The notes under the pieces: generated by a model
Databases searched by the model: none
What the model saw: only the letters and a program-made list of their open reading frames with translations
Told to the model about the DNA's origin: nothing
Translations under genes and position numbers: made by a program
Origin: Butyrivibrio proteoclasticus B316
Lineage (GTDB): Bacteria; Bacillota; Clostridia; Lachnospirales; Lachnospiraceae
Reading direction: 5' to 3'
DNA length: 64,000 bases
Assembly (NCBI RefSeq): GCF_000145035.1
Contig: NC_014387.1
Coordinates: 2,594,001 to 2,658,000 of the forward strand
Shown here: positions 1 through 8,656 of the stretch, one piece after another
Numbering within the stretch: the first letter of the stretch is position 1
Layout of the letters: every line of letters starts with the position of its first letter

Positions 1-913
1 ATAGCCTGTTGAGCTCCTCGATGGCTCTTTCTGATATCTGTACAAAGTCCTGCTTAACTGTATTCATCTGCTTGCCAACGTATCCCATAAGGATTATTCC
101 GTCAAAGCCGCATACAGGTCTGAAAATATCCATATCTATAAGGGCCTTCATGGCACCGATAGCCATAAGATCTGAAGCGCATACTACGCAGTCATTATTC
201 TTGGAAAAGCGCATTGTCAGCTCTCTTGCTCTTAGTTCTGAGAAATTTCCGCATCTGACAGTCAGCTTAAGCTTTTTTTCTGCGCACAACTGTTTTATTC
301 CCTCGAGCCTCTGTGCTGTGACATAACCATTATCTTCACCTGATAAATACAGGATTTTCTTACATTTGTTTTCTGTTATTGTCTTTTTGGCAATATCATA
401 CTGAGCTTTTTGGTTATCTACGCCCACACAGGAAGTGCTCTCATTGACCATAGGTGCATCTACTACTACAATCTTAAATCTTCCACTATCAATGAGCTTA
501 TGAAGGACCTTGTCTTTGGTTGTTATTCCGTATATTATGATTCCCCTGATCCCCTGCGATTCAAAGTAGTTTGTAACCTCATCTACATTCATATCCTCTA
601 TCATAGACGTAAACACGGTTATCACATCCATCTGAAGCTCTTTGGCCTTGTGAATGGCACCTGATATATACTGCATGTTTATCTCATCGCTGGCTGATGT
701 ATCAAGATTGAGCTTTAGTAAAAGAGCTACTCTTCCGGTCTTCTTGGATGAAAGGCTTGCTGCCACTGTATTTGGCACAAATCCAAGTCTGTCAACAACC
801 TCATTGACCTTCTGTCTGGTAGCCTCGCTCACATTAGGATAATTATTTAAAACCTTGGAAACAGTGGATATTGCTACCCCTGCTTCTCTGGCTACATCTT
901 TAATAGAAACCAT
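1..913 (-). CDS. LacI/GalR-family transcriptional regulator (3' end cut by window edge)
   Basis: The frame opens at the ATG at 913 and stays open to base 1, giving about 304 residues without the C-terminal end. The N-terminus is a LacI-type helix-turn-helix (MVSIKDVAREAGVAISTVSK, then LNNYPNVSEATRQKV). It is followed by the family hinge ending in GFVPNTVAASL and a periplasmic-binding-protein-like sensor domain with VALLLKLNLD and a CASDLMAIGAMKAL segment. A GAGAGGG ribosome site lies just upstream of the ATG. LacI-family proteins are dimeric cytoplasmic repressors that usually respond to a sugar. The ligand cannot be told from the sequence, and the likely target genes lie outside the window. 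A perfect palindrome 39 bases upstream of the start suggests autoregulation. Confidence 0.93.
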   Translation of the reverse strand, partial: MVSIKDVAREAGVAISTVSKVLNNYPNVSEATRQKVNEVVDRLGFVPNTVAASLSSKKTGRVALLLKLNLDTSASDEINMQYISGAIHKAKELQMDVITVFTSMIEDMNVDEVTNYFESQGIRGIIIYGITTKDKVLHKLIDSGRFKIVVVDAPMVNESTSCVGVDNQKAQYDIAKKTITENKCKKILYLSGEDNGYVTAQRLEGIKQLCAEKKLKLTVRCGNFSELRARELTMRFSKNNDCVVCASDLMAIGAMKALIDMDIFRPVCGFDGIILMGYVGKQMNTVKQDFVQISERAIEELNRL

Positions 914-951
914 TTTACCCTCTCATTTATAGAATTTTGTGCTTAACATAG

Positions 952-985
952 TAATGTGTTTGGAAAGCGTTTTCCAAACACATTA
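952..985. promoter_or_regulatory. Palindromic LacI-family operator
   Basis: Two perfect 15-base arms (952-966 and 971-985) are separated by GCGT. The core TTGGAAAGCGTTTTCCAA is centred on CG, as in LacI/CcpA operators, and it also fits the general shape of a catabolite-responsive (cre) site. It lies between the regulator's start codon at 913 and the end of the next gene upstream. Autoregulation by the adjacent LacI protein is the simplest reading; CcpA binding is the alternative. Confidence 0.8.
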
Positions 986-1032
986 ATCTTACATTCGCAT
1001 CTTCATTTTGTCTATAAATATTAAATCTTTGT

Positions 1033-2907
1033 CTATTGTTCTTCAAACCACTTAGTATAGAATGTCACAGTACAGCCCTGAGTTTTCTTACTCTCATAAG
1101 AACAGCCATCTGCTCTTTTATAAAGCTCATCAAAGCCGTAGGTATCATCGACCTGATAGAAGGCAACACCGACACTGACATTAATCTTTCTGCCTTCTGT
1201 CTCAGGAATATTAATACTCTCAATAGCTTCTATAAATCTGGAAACTACAGGCTCTCCCTCGTCTCTGTTGCAGATTCCCGGAACAAAGGCTGCAAATTCA
1301 TCACCGCCAAGTCTCATGATAATGTCTTTTTCTCTGAATGAATGCTTCATCTTATCCGCAATAGCAATCAAAACCAGGTCGCCTGTTTCATGTCCAAAGG
1401 TATCATTAATACTCTTAAACTTATCCACATCAAACAAAACGAACATTCCACCCTTGCCAAGGCGCATGATCTTCTTGATCTTCTTTTCTCCGCTTCCTCT
1501 GTTGGTGATACCAGTCAACTGATCTGTCTCAGCAAGGTACTGAAGCTCATCTCTGTATCTCTTTTCATCATCAATAAGCTCTACCGCAAAAAGAGCTGTC
1601 TTAATTGTTCTGTCCGGGTGTCTGTCCACAACTATGAATCTGGCCCTGTGCCACAAGTGCTCATATCCCAGAAATTCTATTGCTATAGTATCTTTTCCTT
1701 CCAATCTTGTATTAAGCGTGCTAAAATCCACGAATTCCATCATATCATCAAGTGATCTTTGCTCAGTAACAAGACTGGCTATCTTGAATCCCATCTTTTG
1801 CGGTTCAGATCTGACATCCCCAATAGCAGCATTAGCCATATAGTTATGACACATTATCTGCTCGAAAGTATCTTCATCAAAATTGATCTTATGAAGTGAA
1901 GTATAGATATTTGCAATAGCTTTAAGGCTCTCCAGGTCATTATCAGCTCTCACTCTTCTGCTGGTCATCTCAAAAATAATGACTATAATAGCAAAGGCGA
2001 TCACTATAATTACTATGATGCAAATATATGTGAAATTTTCCAAAGTTCTGTACAGACTATCTACATCAGCAATGGTAAAAGCTGTCCATCCAAACTCGAT
2101 TGGCTGATATGAAACAAGATATTTTTTGTCTTCCCAATTGGTTACAAATGATTTTCCATTGCTATTATTCCAGTTGTTGTAAAAGCTCACTCTATCGGCT
2201 GATGACGCTATAGCGTAATTCTCTCCAAGCTCATCGGCAAATGAACTTGTAATAACATATCCCTCTTTATCCATTACCATGACTTCATGGTTGTTGTATT
2301 CATCTGCAAGTTTCTCTGTCAGTGCCTGGAAGTTACCCAGATTGATATCTGCTGCAACAACATCCTTGCCATCAGAAAGAGCCTTGGCAACAGTTACTAT
2401 AATGTCTCCTGTTCTGGCATCAACATAAGGCTCTACCATTACTGACCGTCCGCCAGCCTCTATAGCCTCCTGATACCAGATTCGTTCACGGGGATCATAT
2501 CCTTCATACGGTGTCCAGTTATAGCCATCGTTATAAACGCCATTTATGCTTCCATAAATACCGTCAGTATCATTAAATATAGTGCTTGATCTTCTTGATG
2601 AAATATCTTCCAGATACTTATGTATTTCATCATAATCAGCTCTTTTAGCAACTAAGTATTCGGCGCCTTCTGCTGCCGATTCAACCAGAATGCTCACGGC
2701 ATTAAGATATGGATTAAAGTCCTCCGCAAGATCTGAAGCTTTGATAGTATCTTCATAGTGTATCATCTCATAATAATCATTAAGGAAATTCCTGAGTATA
2801 ATGGCTGCAATGACGCAGAAAAGCAAAGGCACTACTATCAGGATAATAATAGCCCTTGCTCCGGCTCGTTTGAGCTGTCTTCTTATAATTGTTAGCCTAT
2901 CTCCCAT
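1033..2907 (-). CDS. Membrane diguanylate cyclase with extracellular Cache-type sensor (GGDEF)
   Basis: This 624-residue protein has an N-terminal membrane helix (about residues 18-40), a large extracytoplasmic domain resembling double Cache/PDC sensors (WTPYEGYDPRERIWYQEA and DIIVTVAKALSDG are typical), and a second helix at about 290-313. A linker leads to a C-terminal GGDEF domain (about 455-620). The GGDEF motif is intact at residues 534-538 (RLGGDEF), and the substrate-site FDVDKFKSINDTFGH is canonical, so it should make cyclic-di-GMP from GTP. It is the last gene of a four-gene leftward operon, 16 bases behind an SGNH lipoprotein. The extracellular ligand is unknown. Confidence 0.92.
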   Translation of the reverse strand: MGDRLTIIRRQLKRAGARAIIILIVVPLLFCVIAAIILRNFLNDYYEMIHYEDTIKASDLAEDFNPYLNAVSILVESAAEGAEYLVAKRADYDEIHKYLEDISSRRSSTIFNDTDGIYGSINGVYNDGYNWTPYEGYDPRERIWYQEAIEAGGRSVMVEPYVDARTGDIIVTVAKALSDGKDVVAADINLGNFQALTEKLADEYNNHEVMVMDKEGYVITSSFADELGENYAIASSADRVSFYNNWNNSNGKSFVTNWEDKKYLVSYQPIEFGWTAFTIADVDSLYRTLENFTYICIIVIIVIAFAIIVIIFEMTSRRVRADNDLESLKAIANIYTSLHKINFDEDTFEQIMCHNYMANAAIGDVRSEPQKMGFKIASLVTEQRSLDDMMEFVDFSTLNTRLEGKDTIAIEFLGYEHLWHRARFIVVDRHPDRTIKTALFAVELIDDEKRYRDELQYLAETDQLTGITNRGSGEKKIKKIMRLGKGGMFVLFDVDKFKSINDTFGHETGDLVLIAIADKMKHSFREKDIIMRLGGDEFAAFVPGICNRDEGEPVVSRFIEAIESINIPETEGRKINVSVGVAFYQVDDTYGFDELYKRADGCSYESKKTQGCTVTFYTKWFEEQ

Positions 2908-2923
2908 AGATTCTCCCTTATGA

Positions 2924-3880
2924 TCATCTGATCTGAGCGAGGATATAGTTCCAAATATCCGTTGTAGGCTGCGGCATATAATGAATTCCGTCCTCAGTAT
3001 TAATATAAAGATTGGCGTTTCCCGAGATGTATGTATAAAGATCTATGATCTTAACATTGTTACTGTTTGCCCAACTGATCAGCGAAGAGTTATAGGCAAT
3101 CTGCCTTTCATTCGTGTAATACTCCCTGTCGAAATCGTTTGCAAGAGTATTATTATCTGTTGGTCCTACTGTACAAACCACTATATTTTTACCCTGCTGA
3201 AGGAGGTTATTGTAAAAAGATTCATAGGGGCTAAAATTGCCGTAATCATTGCACCCCATCCAGGTCACAAGGGTGTCAAAATTGTCCATTCCATAGGAAT
3301 TAACTGCATTTATCATGTAGTCACTCTGACACGCATCCCTGCAATATACAGGAATTCCATCAAAGGATTCACCCCATATTTCATTCCTGTCAGAATAGAA
3401 CATATCTACTGTTCTTGAGTCACCTGTAAAAATAATCCTGCCGTAGTCAGGCTTTTGAGGAACAACCTGAGGAGTATCCTGAGAAGTAGCCTGAGAAGTA
3501 GCCTGAGAAGTAGCCTGCTGTGGCTCTAACTGAAGGCTCTGCTCAGATGCATCTGCACTGCTATCTTTAGATGACTTGTTCACTTTATTATCTGAATTTA
3601 AGTTACTGTCTTTATCTGAATTACTATCTGAAACTACTTTTTTATCTGTAGTTTTACCGGTATTGGCATGATCAGATTCAATTTGCTTATCCGCCTCTGA
3701 ACTTAAGTTTTTATTCGCATTATCCGTTTCTAAATTTTTACCGGTATCTAAACTGGCCTCTGCTACCACCTCGGCAGATTGCGCCATGTTTGAAACTGCC
3801 TGATCTGCAATGTTCCCATCATTTCCACAACCTGTCAGTAGAACCAGTGCAACAAGCACCGGCAACAATCTCTTTTTCAT
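2924..3880 (-). CDS. SGNH/GDSL-type hydrolase lipoprotein
   Basis: The start is placed at the second of two close ATGs because GGGAG sits seven bases upstream of it; the other ATG (3886) is too close. A lipoprotein signal with lipobox LLTGC puts the mature N-terminus at Cys18. A low-complexity Asp/Ser/Asn/Lys and Gln/Ala/Thr linker of about 120 residues follows, including a three-fold AsnA-like 12-bp repeat encoding ATSQ near 3481-3515. The C-terminal half is an SGNH-like fold: block I GDSRTVDMF, an oxyanion-type segment WMGCNDYG, and block V DGIHYMP with the Asp-x-x-His pair. Family members act as esterases or O-acetyl transferases/esterases on surface glycans. Its position between an ABC transporter and a diguanylate cyclase suggests a cell-surface job, but the substrate is unknown. 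Confidence 0.8.
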   Translation of the reverse strand: MKKRLLPVLVALVLLTGCGNDGNIADQAVSNMAQSAEVVAEASLDTGKNLETDNANKNLSSEADKQIESDHANTGKTTDKKVVSDSNSDKDSNLNSDNKVNKSSKDSSADASEQSLQLEPQQATSQATSQATSQDTPQVVPQKPDYGRIIFTGDSRTVDMFYSDRNEIWGESFDGIPVYCRDACQSDYMINAVNSYGMDNFDTLVTWMGCNDYGNFSPYESFYNNLLQQGKNIVVCTVGPTDNNTLANDFDREYYTNERQIAYNSSLISWANSNNVKIIDLYTYISGNANLYINTEDGIHYMPQPTTDIWNYILAQIR

Positions 3881-3895
3881 AATCATTCTCCCAAA

Positions 3896-4840
3896 CTATC
3901 TCTTGTCTTTGTCTATGCGCTCCAGCGCAATTATCGTTACCACAAGATAAAGGATAGTCCAGGTGATCAGCCACGTCCAGCATCTTGTCAAAATATCTAT
4001 ATCAAAGTTGTACTCAGGCTTCTGGTTCTGCTTGGCTGTCTCCATTAAGATATCATCGCGCATATCGTTGTTTTCTATGTACTGCAGCACCTCAAGGAGC
4101 GGTTTTTCGCCCTCTACCTCAATATTCTTCATCTTAACAGCGCTATTCCAAATGGTGACCATTGGAAGCGAATTATAATCTCCCTGAACGCAAAGAGCTG
4201 TAAGCCCCCATTTAGTTGCCGTAAGGTTTGTAAAAGGCATTGCCTCTTTGGGCAGGTTAAAAAATCCACCGGAAAACAAGAGCTGAACTATCAAAAGAAA
4301 TGGCATGATAGTCATAGCTGCAGTGGTTGTCCTCGCAAAAGCTGATACCAAAAGTGCGAGCATATCTGCGCAATAAGTAACCAAAAACAGCGTAATTCCA
4401 ACATCTACAATAGGCCACGGGGTAACAAGACTCTTTCCCGGCATGACAACGCCAAGGTTCATGCACACAAAGATCATTATCACAACCTGCAAAATACACA
4501 GGATAGCCTGATATATCATGTGTGCAGAAATATATGAGCTTATATGCAGCCCAGATCTGTGTTCTCTTTTAACAATAGCTCTTTCCCTGCAGATTACCTG
4601 AATTGAATTAAAAAAGCCATTCCAAATGCACACGCAGGTAAGAGCGAAGGTCCCAGTCAGCGTTCCTTCCATTGTCTTATAAATGTTACTTCCAACCGCA
4701 AAGGCCACAAGCCCTGCAATTACCGCTGACATTGGCAAAACTTTCCAGTCATTCTGGAAAAGAAACATTCTAAATAGCTTACCAAGATAGATAAAGGTCT
4801 GCGAAATACGTCCTCTATGCCTTTTCTCGTTTGTTTTCAT
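3896..4840 (-). CDS. ABC-2 type transporter permease
   Basis: This 314-residue membrane protein has about six predicted membrane segments. One pair lies near residues 38-90 and others near 105-200, including PFLLIVQLLFSGGFFNL, which resembles the end of an ABC-2/ABCG permease core. A soluble stretch of about 60 residues follows, and a final helix lies near the C-terminus (WTWLITWTILYLVVTIIAL). It starts six bases after the ABC ATPase gene and is followed nine bases later by the SGNH lipoprotein, so it should be the membrane half of this exporter. Substrate unknown. Confidence 0.85.
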   Translation of the reverse strand: MKTNEKRHRGRISQTFIYLGKLFRMFLFQNDWKVLPMSAVIAGLVAFAVGSNIYKTMEGTLTGTFALTCVCIWNGFFNSIQVICRERAIVKREHRSGLHISSYISAHMIYQAILCILQVVIMIFVCMNLGVVMPGKSLVTPWPIVDVGITLFLVTYCADMLALLVSAFARTTTAAMTIMPFLLIVQLLFSGGFFNLPKEAMPFTNLTATKWGLTALCVQGDYNSLPMVTIWNSAVKMKNIEVEGEKPLLEVLQYIENNDMRDDILMETAKQNQKPEYNFDIDILTRCWTWLITWTILYLVVTIIALERIDKDKR

Positions 4841-4846
4841 CCCCTG

Positions 4847-6166
4847 TCACCCCACCATTTCTCTTAGATAATCGGCATATTTTTCAACAAATTCGTCAGC
4901 CCTGCCTTCGCCGCCTTCTTCTTTTTGATTGATTGAGAGAAGAATCTCCTCCATTGACGACTTTCCGAAGAACTCATATGCCTCTTTTACCTGACCATAA
5001 TAAGCAAGGCGTCCGGTTCTGGCGCTATCCTTGGCAAGGACAATAACATCATCAAAAAGATCTATGACTCTGTCAGGAGTATGCGTGATAACAACTACAA
5101 TCTTTCCTTCATCTGCGATTGCCCGAAGCTTCTCAAAAAGACTTCTTGCCACTACTCCATCGAGGCCGGAATCCGGCTCATCAAGTATGAAAAGAGATGG
5201 ATCAGATATAAACTCCATGGCGATTGAAAGTCTTTTCCGCTGTCCTCCGGAGAGTTTTTCGACAAGATTATTCTTAACTGCTGTCAAGCCGAACTGCTCT
5301 AACACTTCGTTAATTCGTTTATTTCTTTCTGCAAAAGGAACACTTGCAGGCAACCTCAATGTGGCTGCGTCAGAAAGTGTAAGGGCTACGGTATCATTGC
5401 CGCGCATAAGGTCCTGCTGAGGAACAAAGCCAATATCATACATCATGCCGGCATAATCCTCATAAATATCGTTGTCTCCAAGCTTAATTGAAGCATCTGC
5501 CTTCTCGTAACCTGTAATGGCATTCAGATATGTGGTCTTCCCGGCACCGGATCCACCAAGTAACAGGACCATATGTCCTTTGGGGATGCACATATGAATG
5601 TCCTTAAGAAGCACTTTCTTTTTAAAAAAATCTATAACTGCCCGCTCAGTAATGTTGACGGTAAGTCCATCCTTAATGCTCTCAATATCCGTTCCAAGAG
5701 TTTTGGCCTGTTTAGCAAGGGTTAAGTCGTCAACTTTTTTCTTTGGCATAAATTTTGGAGAAATTCCCCAATACAAGATCATTATTGCCTCAAAAAAAAC
5801 TAGTGGCGCAACCCATTTTTTTGATTTTCCAAAAACACCTGCAAGTCCATTGTAAATTCTTGCAAGATATATGTATTTGGCTATTGCAAAAGCAAACAAG
5901 AATACGAGCAGTATCACGATAGCCCTTATGTCCGTGTCATCGAGCCAAAGATACGCAATACTGATCACATCCATGATCGCTACCAGAATTGAGTATTGTT
6001 TTCCCTCTTCTTCTTTGTCAGCGCATACTCCCAAATGGTATTCTCTTGCAACCGGAATGAGAGCCCAGTACCTTTTTACCCCGCACTTTCCAAAAATCAG
6101 CAAGTAGCCGATCGTTGTCATAAGAAACGCTATTATATTTATTCCTTCCCCAAAATATAATTGCAT
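4847..6166 (-). CDS. ABCG-like ABC transporter ATPase with N-terminal membrane domain
   Basis: The first 135 residues hold four or five hydrophobic segments and resemble small membrane domains of the DUF5684 type. The nucleotide-binding domain follows: Walker A GGSGAGKT at 204-211, Q-loop near PQQD 249-252, signature LSGGQ 305-309, Walker B SLFILDEP 324-331 and switch His362. The DSGLD segment and overall arrangement are of the ABCG/White type. It is the first gene of a tightly spaced operon with the permease, an SGNH lipoprotein and a diguanylate cyclase. An N-terminal membrane domain on the ATPase polypeptide is less common than a separate ATPase. The likely role is export, or energising a surface-modification step. 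Confidence 0.88.
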   Translation of the reverse strand: MQLYFGEGINIIAFLMTTIGYLLIFGKCGVKRYWALIPVAREYHLGVCADKEEEGKQYSILVAIMDVISIAYLWLDDTDIRAIVILLVFLFAFAIAKYIYLARIYNGLAGVFGKSKKWVAPLVFFEAIMILYWGISPKFMPKKKVDDLTLAKQAKTLGTDIESIKDGLTVNITERAVIDFFKKKVLLKDIHMCIPKGHMVLLLGGSGAGKTTYLNAITGYEKADASIKLGDNDIYEDYAGMMYDIGFVPQQDLMRGNDTVALTLSDAATLRLPASVPFAERNKRINEVLEQFGLTAVKNNLVEKLSGGQRKRLSIAMEFISDPSLFILDEPDSGLDGVVARSLFEKLRAIADEGKIVVVITHTPDRVIDLFDDVIVLAKDSARTGRLAYYGQVKEAYEFFGKSSMEEILLSINQKEEGGEGRADEFVEKYADYLREMVG

Positions 6167-6230
6167 TCATACTCTCCTTGTGTTTGTATTATTAGTTTTC
6201 ATGAAACATTATGTTAGTCTGGTCAAGCTC

Positions 6231-8366
6231 TTATCGCGCAACTACTTTAGTTCCTTTATGGCGCTTGATGTCAATGTTTTCACCTGTTTGAATTACTTCT
6301 TTTACAAAACAATTCATAATATCAGCATAGCTTGTCTTGCCATCCTTATCATAGGCAGATTCAAGTGATTCAAACTCATCATCCTCATAAACTATTGCCA
6401 TAGCATTTCCATCTGCCGTCTTTATAAGAACAAGAGTCTTCTGCCCTGTCTTAATATCGGTGTACTCATAATCTTCGCCATCAAGGAATGCCTCGATATC
6501 TGCAACTGCTCCTGTCAAAGCATCTGCTGCCTGTGAAAGATCCAGTTCTACCGGAATCTGCTCAGTTTCTTCCATTGCCGGAATCTCTTCCATCATAGAT
6601 GTTTCTGAAATTGCAGCAGGCTCTTCTGCAATTACAGGTTCTTCTGTGATTACAGGTTCTTCTGTAAGTGCAAGGTCCTCAAGTTCGCTTGCTTTTGGCT
6701 CTTCAAGCATTACAGATTCTTCTGCAACTGCAGGCTCTTCTGCGATTACAGATTCTTCTGCAACTGCAGGCTCTTCTGCGATTACAGGCTCTTCTGTGAG
6801 AACAATATCCTCAGATGCTGATGGTTCCTCGAGGATTACCGGTTCCTCTGAAATTACAGGTTCTTCCGTGAGAGCAATGTCCTCGGGTGTAGGTGACTCT
6901 TCTACAGTAATTGCATCCTCTGTAACCAAAGGCTCCTCTAATACGAGCATATCTTCAGGAATTGGTTCAACGTCTGCTGGCTCTTCTGCAGAGATTTCCT
7001 CTGCTACCGGCACTGATTCATTTAATGCATCAACCTCTGCGCTGAGGATTTCATCAAGACTTTCAGCAGGTGCTTCTGTAGATGCTTCCGCTTCTGGTAA
7101 AGCTTCTCCCGCTGCATTTTCAGGCATAGGTACATCTCCTGCTGCTATCATGGCTGCCATCACAGGATCGATATCTGCATCAGCTGGTACTTCCGTAGCT
7201 GCCACATCTTCCGTAGGCATCACAACAAGAATCTCCTGCTCATCTGCCGGTATTGTAGGAGCAGGTTCTACTACTGGTATTTCCTCTGCTGGGGCTGCCT
7301 CTTCTGCAGTCATTGCTGCCATCATCGCTTCCATATCTACCGGCGCCTCCTCTGCTGGAGTTGCTTCTGCTACTGGTATATCTGCAGGCATCTCTACCGG
7401 AGTTTCTGCCGCCGGAGCTCCTTCTCCTGCAGTCATTGCTGCCATCATCGCTTCCATATCTACCGGCGCCTCCTCTGCTGGAGTTGCTTCTGCTACTGGT
7501 ATATCTGCAGGCATTTCTACAGGAACTTCCTCTACTGGTATATCTACAGGCATTTCTGCTGCTGCCTCTACTGGCGTTTCCACAGGCATCTCTGCTGGAG
7601 TTTCTGCCGCTGGGGCTTCCACAGGTATCTCTACTGTAGTTTCTGCTGCCGGTGCTGCCTCTCCTGCTGCCATTGCTGCCATCATCGCTTCCATATCTAC
7701 TGGGGCTTCCTCTGCTGGGGCTGCTTCTGCTACTGGTATATCTGCAGGCATCTCTACAGGAACTTCAACCGGGGCTTCTACTGCAGCCTCTACTGGGGCT
7801 CCTTCTCCTGCTGTCATTGCTGCCATCATCGCTTCCATATCTACTGGCGCCTCCTCTGCTGGCGCTACTTCTGCTACTGGTATATCTGCAGGCATCTCTA
7901 CAGGAACTTCAACTGGAGCTTCTACCGGGGCTTCTACTGCAGCCTCTGCTGGGGCTTCCACAGGTATCTCTACCGGAGTCTCTGCCGCCGGGGCTCCTTC
8001 TCCTGCTGCCATTGCTGCCATCGCTGCATCTACATCTTCTGCCGTTTCAGCTGAAGCCATCGCTGCAAGCATAGCTTCCGGATCTACTGGTGCAGGTTCA
8101 GCAACTGGCTCCGGAGTAGGTTCAGGCGCTATAACAGCTTCATCAGACACTGTTTCAGCCTTTATCTGCTCAAGATCAGGTAAATCAGCTATAGGCTCTG
8201 CCTCAGCTTTTTTAGGGCGCCCTCTCTTAGGCTTAGGTGCCTCTTCAGGTGCCTGAGCAGGCTCTGCAACTGGCTCTTCCTGCTTCATAGCAGCTAAGAG
8301 GTCATCTACATTCGCAGTTGATAAATCCTGTCCATTTAATAAATCCTGAGTACTCATGCCTTCCAT
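6231..8366 (-). CDS. Acidic Pro/Glu/Ala/Val repeat protein with AT-hook-like motif
   Basis: The protein is 711 residues, starting behind a clear AAAGGAG site. A short ordered N-terminus (residues 1-30) is followed by PKRGRPKK at about 46-53, a canonical AT-hook-like or basic tail motif. About 550 residues of acidic low-complexity repeats come next. They alternate VEIPVEAP-like stretches with a repeated module APVDMEAMMAAMTAGEGAP and, later, EEPVIAEEPAV runs. The last 80 residues look folded (YEYTDIKTGQKTLVLIKTADG, then YADIMNCFVKEVIQ). There is no signal peptide, so it should be cytoplasmic. I do not recognise a family. The design of a DNA-binding-like patch, a long charged spacer and a folded end suggests a scaffold or nucleoid protein, but this is speculation. 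Confidence 0.75.
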   Translation of the reverse strand: MEGMSTQDLLNGQDLSTANVDDLLAAMKQEEPVAEPAQAPEEAPKPKRGRPKKAEAEPIADLPDLEQIKAETVSDEAVIAPEPTPEPVAEPAPVDPEAMLAAMASAETAEDVDAAMAAMAAGEGAPAAETPVEIPVEAPAEAAVEAPVEAPVEVPVEMPADIPVAEVAPAEEAPVDMEAMMAAMTAGEGAPVEAAVEAPVEVPVEMPADIPVAEAAPAEEAPVDMEAMMAAMAAGEAAPAAETTVEIPVEAPAAETPAEMPVETPVEAAAEMPVDIPVEEVPVEMPADIPVAEATPAEEAPVDMEAMMAAMTAGEGAPAAETPVEMPADIPVAEATPAEEAPVDMEAMMAAMTAEEAAPAEEIPVVEPAPTIPADEQEILVVMPTEDVAATEVPADADIDPVMAAMIAAGDVPMPENAAGEALPEAEASTEAPAESLDEILSAEVDALNESVPVAEEISAEEPADVEPIPEDMLVLEEPLVTEDAITVEESPTPEDIALTEEPVISEEPVILEEPSASEDIVLTEEPVIAEEPAVAEESVIAEEPAVAEESVMLEEPKASELEDLALTEEPVITEEPVIAEEPAAISETSMMEEIPAMEETEQIPVELDLSQAADALTGAVADIEAFLDGEDYEYTDIKTGQKTLVLIKTADGNAMAIVYEDDEFESLESAYDKDGKTSYADIMNCFVKEVIQTGENIDIKRHKGTKVVAR
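7309..7898. repeat. In-gene tandem repeat block encoding MEAMMAAM modules
   Basis: A segment of about 80 bases, beginning near 7309, 7434, 7668 and 7816, recurs almost identically within the repeat protein gene. Each copy encodes the APVDMEAMMAAM module plus the flanking MPADIPVAEA region. Copies are separated by variable numbers of shorter VEIPVEAP-coding units. The uneven spacing and near-identity point to recent slippage or recombination, so repeat number is expected to vary between strains. Confidence 0.85.
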
Positions 8367-8594
8367 GCTGATTCTCCTTTCATTCCACTATAATGAACAA
8401 TCATGAATCTTTATCTATTTTTGGGCACAAAATCCCCTTTTACATCAAACGCCTATCTATATTATCGTTTATTTGTTTTTGTTTTTACAGTAAACATTTT
8501 ATAAACAATCGAAATAAATTATTGCTTTTGATTGTTTGATTGCCCGCAATTTCAAAAATCTTTAATTTCGGGTACATGTTCAGAGCCAAAAAAA

Positions 8595-8616
8595 GTGGCA
8601 GTTATAAAACTGCCAC
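8595..8616 (-). terminator. Rho-independent terminator of the acyltransferase gene
   Basis: A perfect nine-base stem (GTGGCAGTT/AACTGCCAC) with a four-base loop is followed on the minus strand by a run of seven T. It sits 40 bases past the acyltransferase stop. Confidence 0.9.
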
Positions 8617-8656
8617 CTGACCATCACATTCCAATCAACAATTCGGAAGATAGTTA

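Noticed and set aside
6646..8256. A long plus-strand open frame of about 536 codons, Ser/Ala/Gly-rich
   Set aside because: It is the antisense of the repeat protein. Its composition simply mirrors the GCA/GAA/CCA-rich codons, and it lacks a ribosome site and any folded-looking segment.
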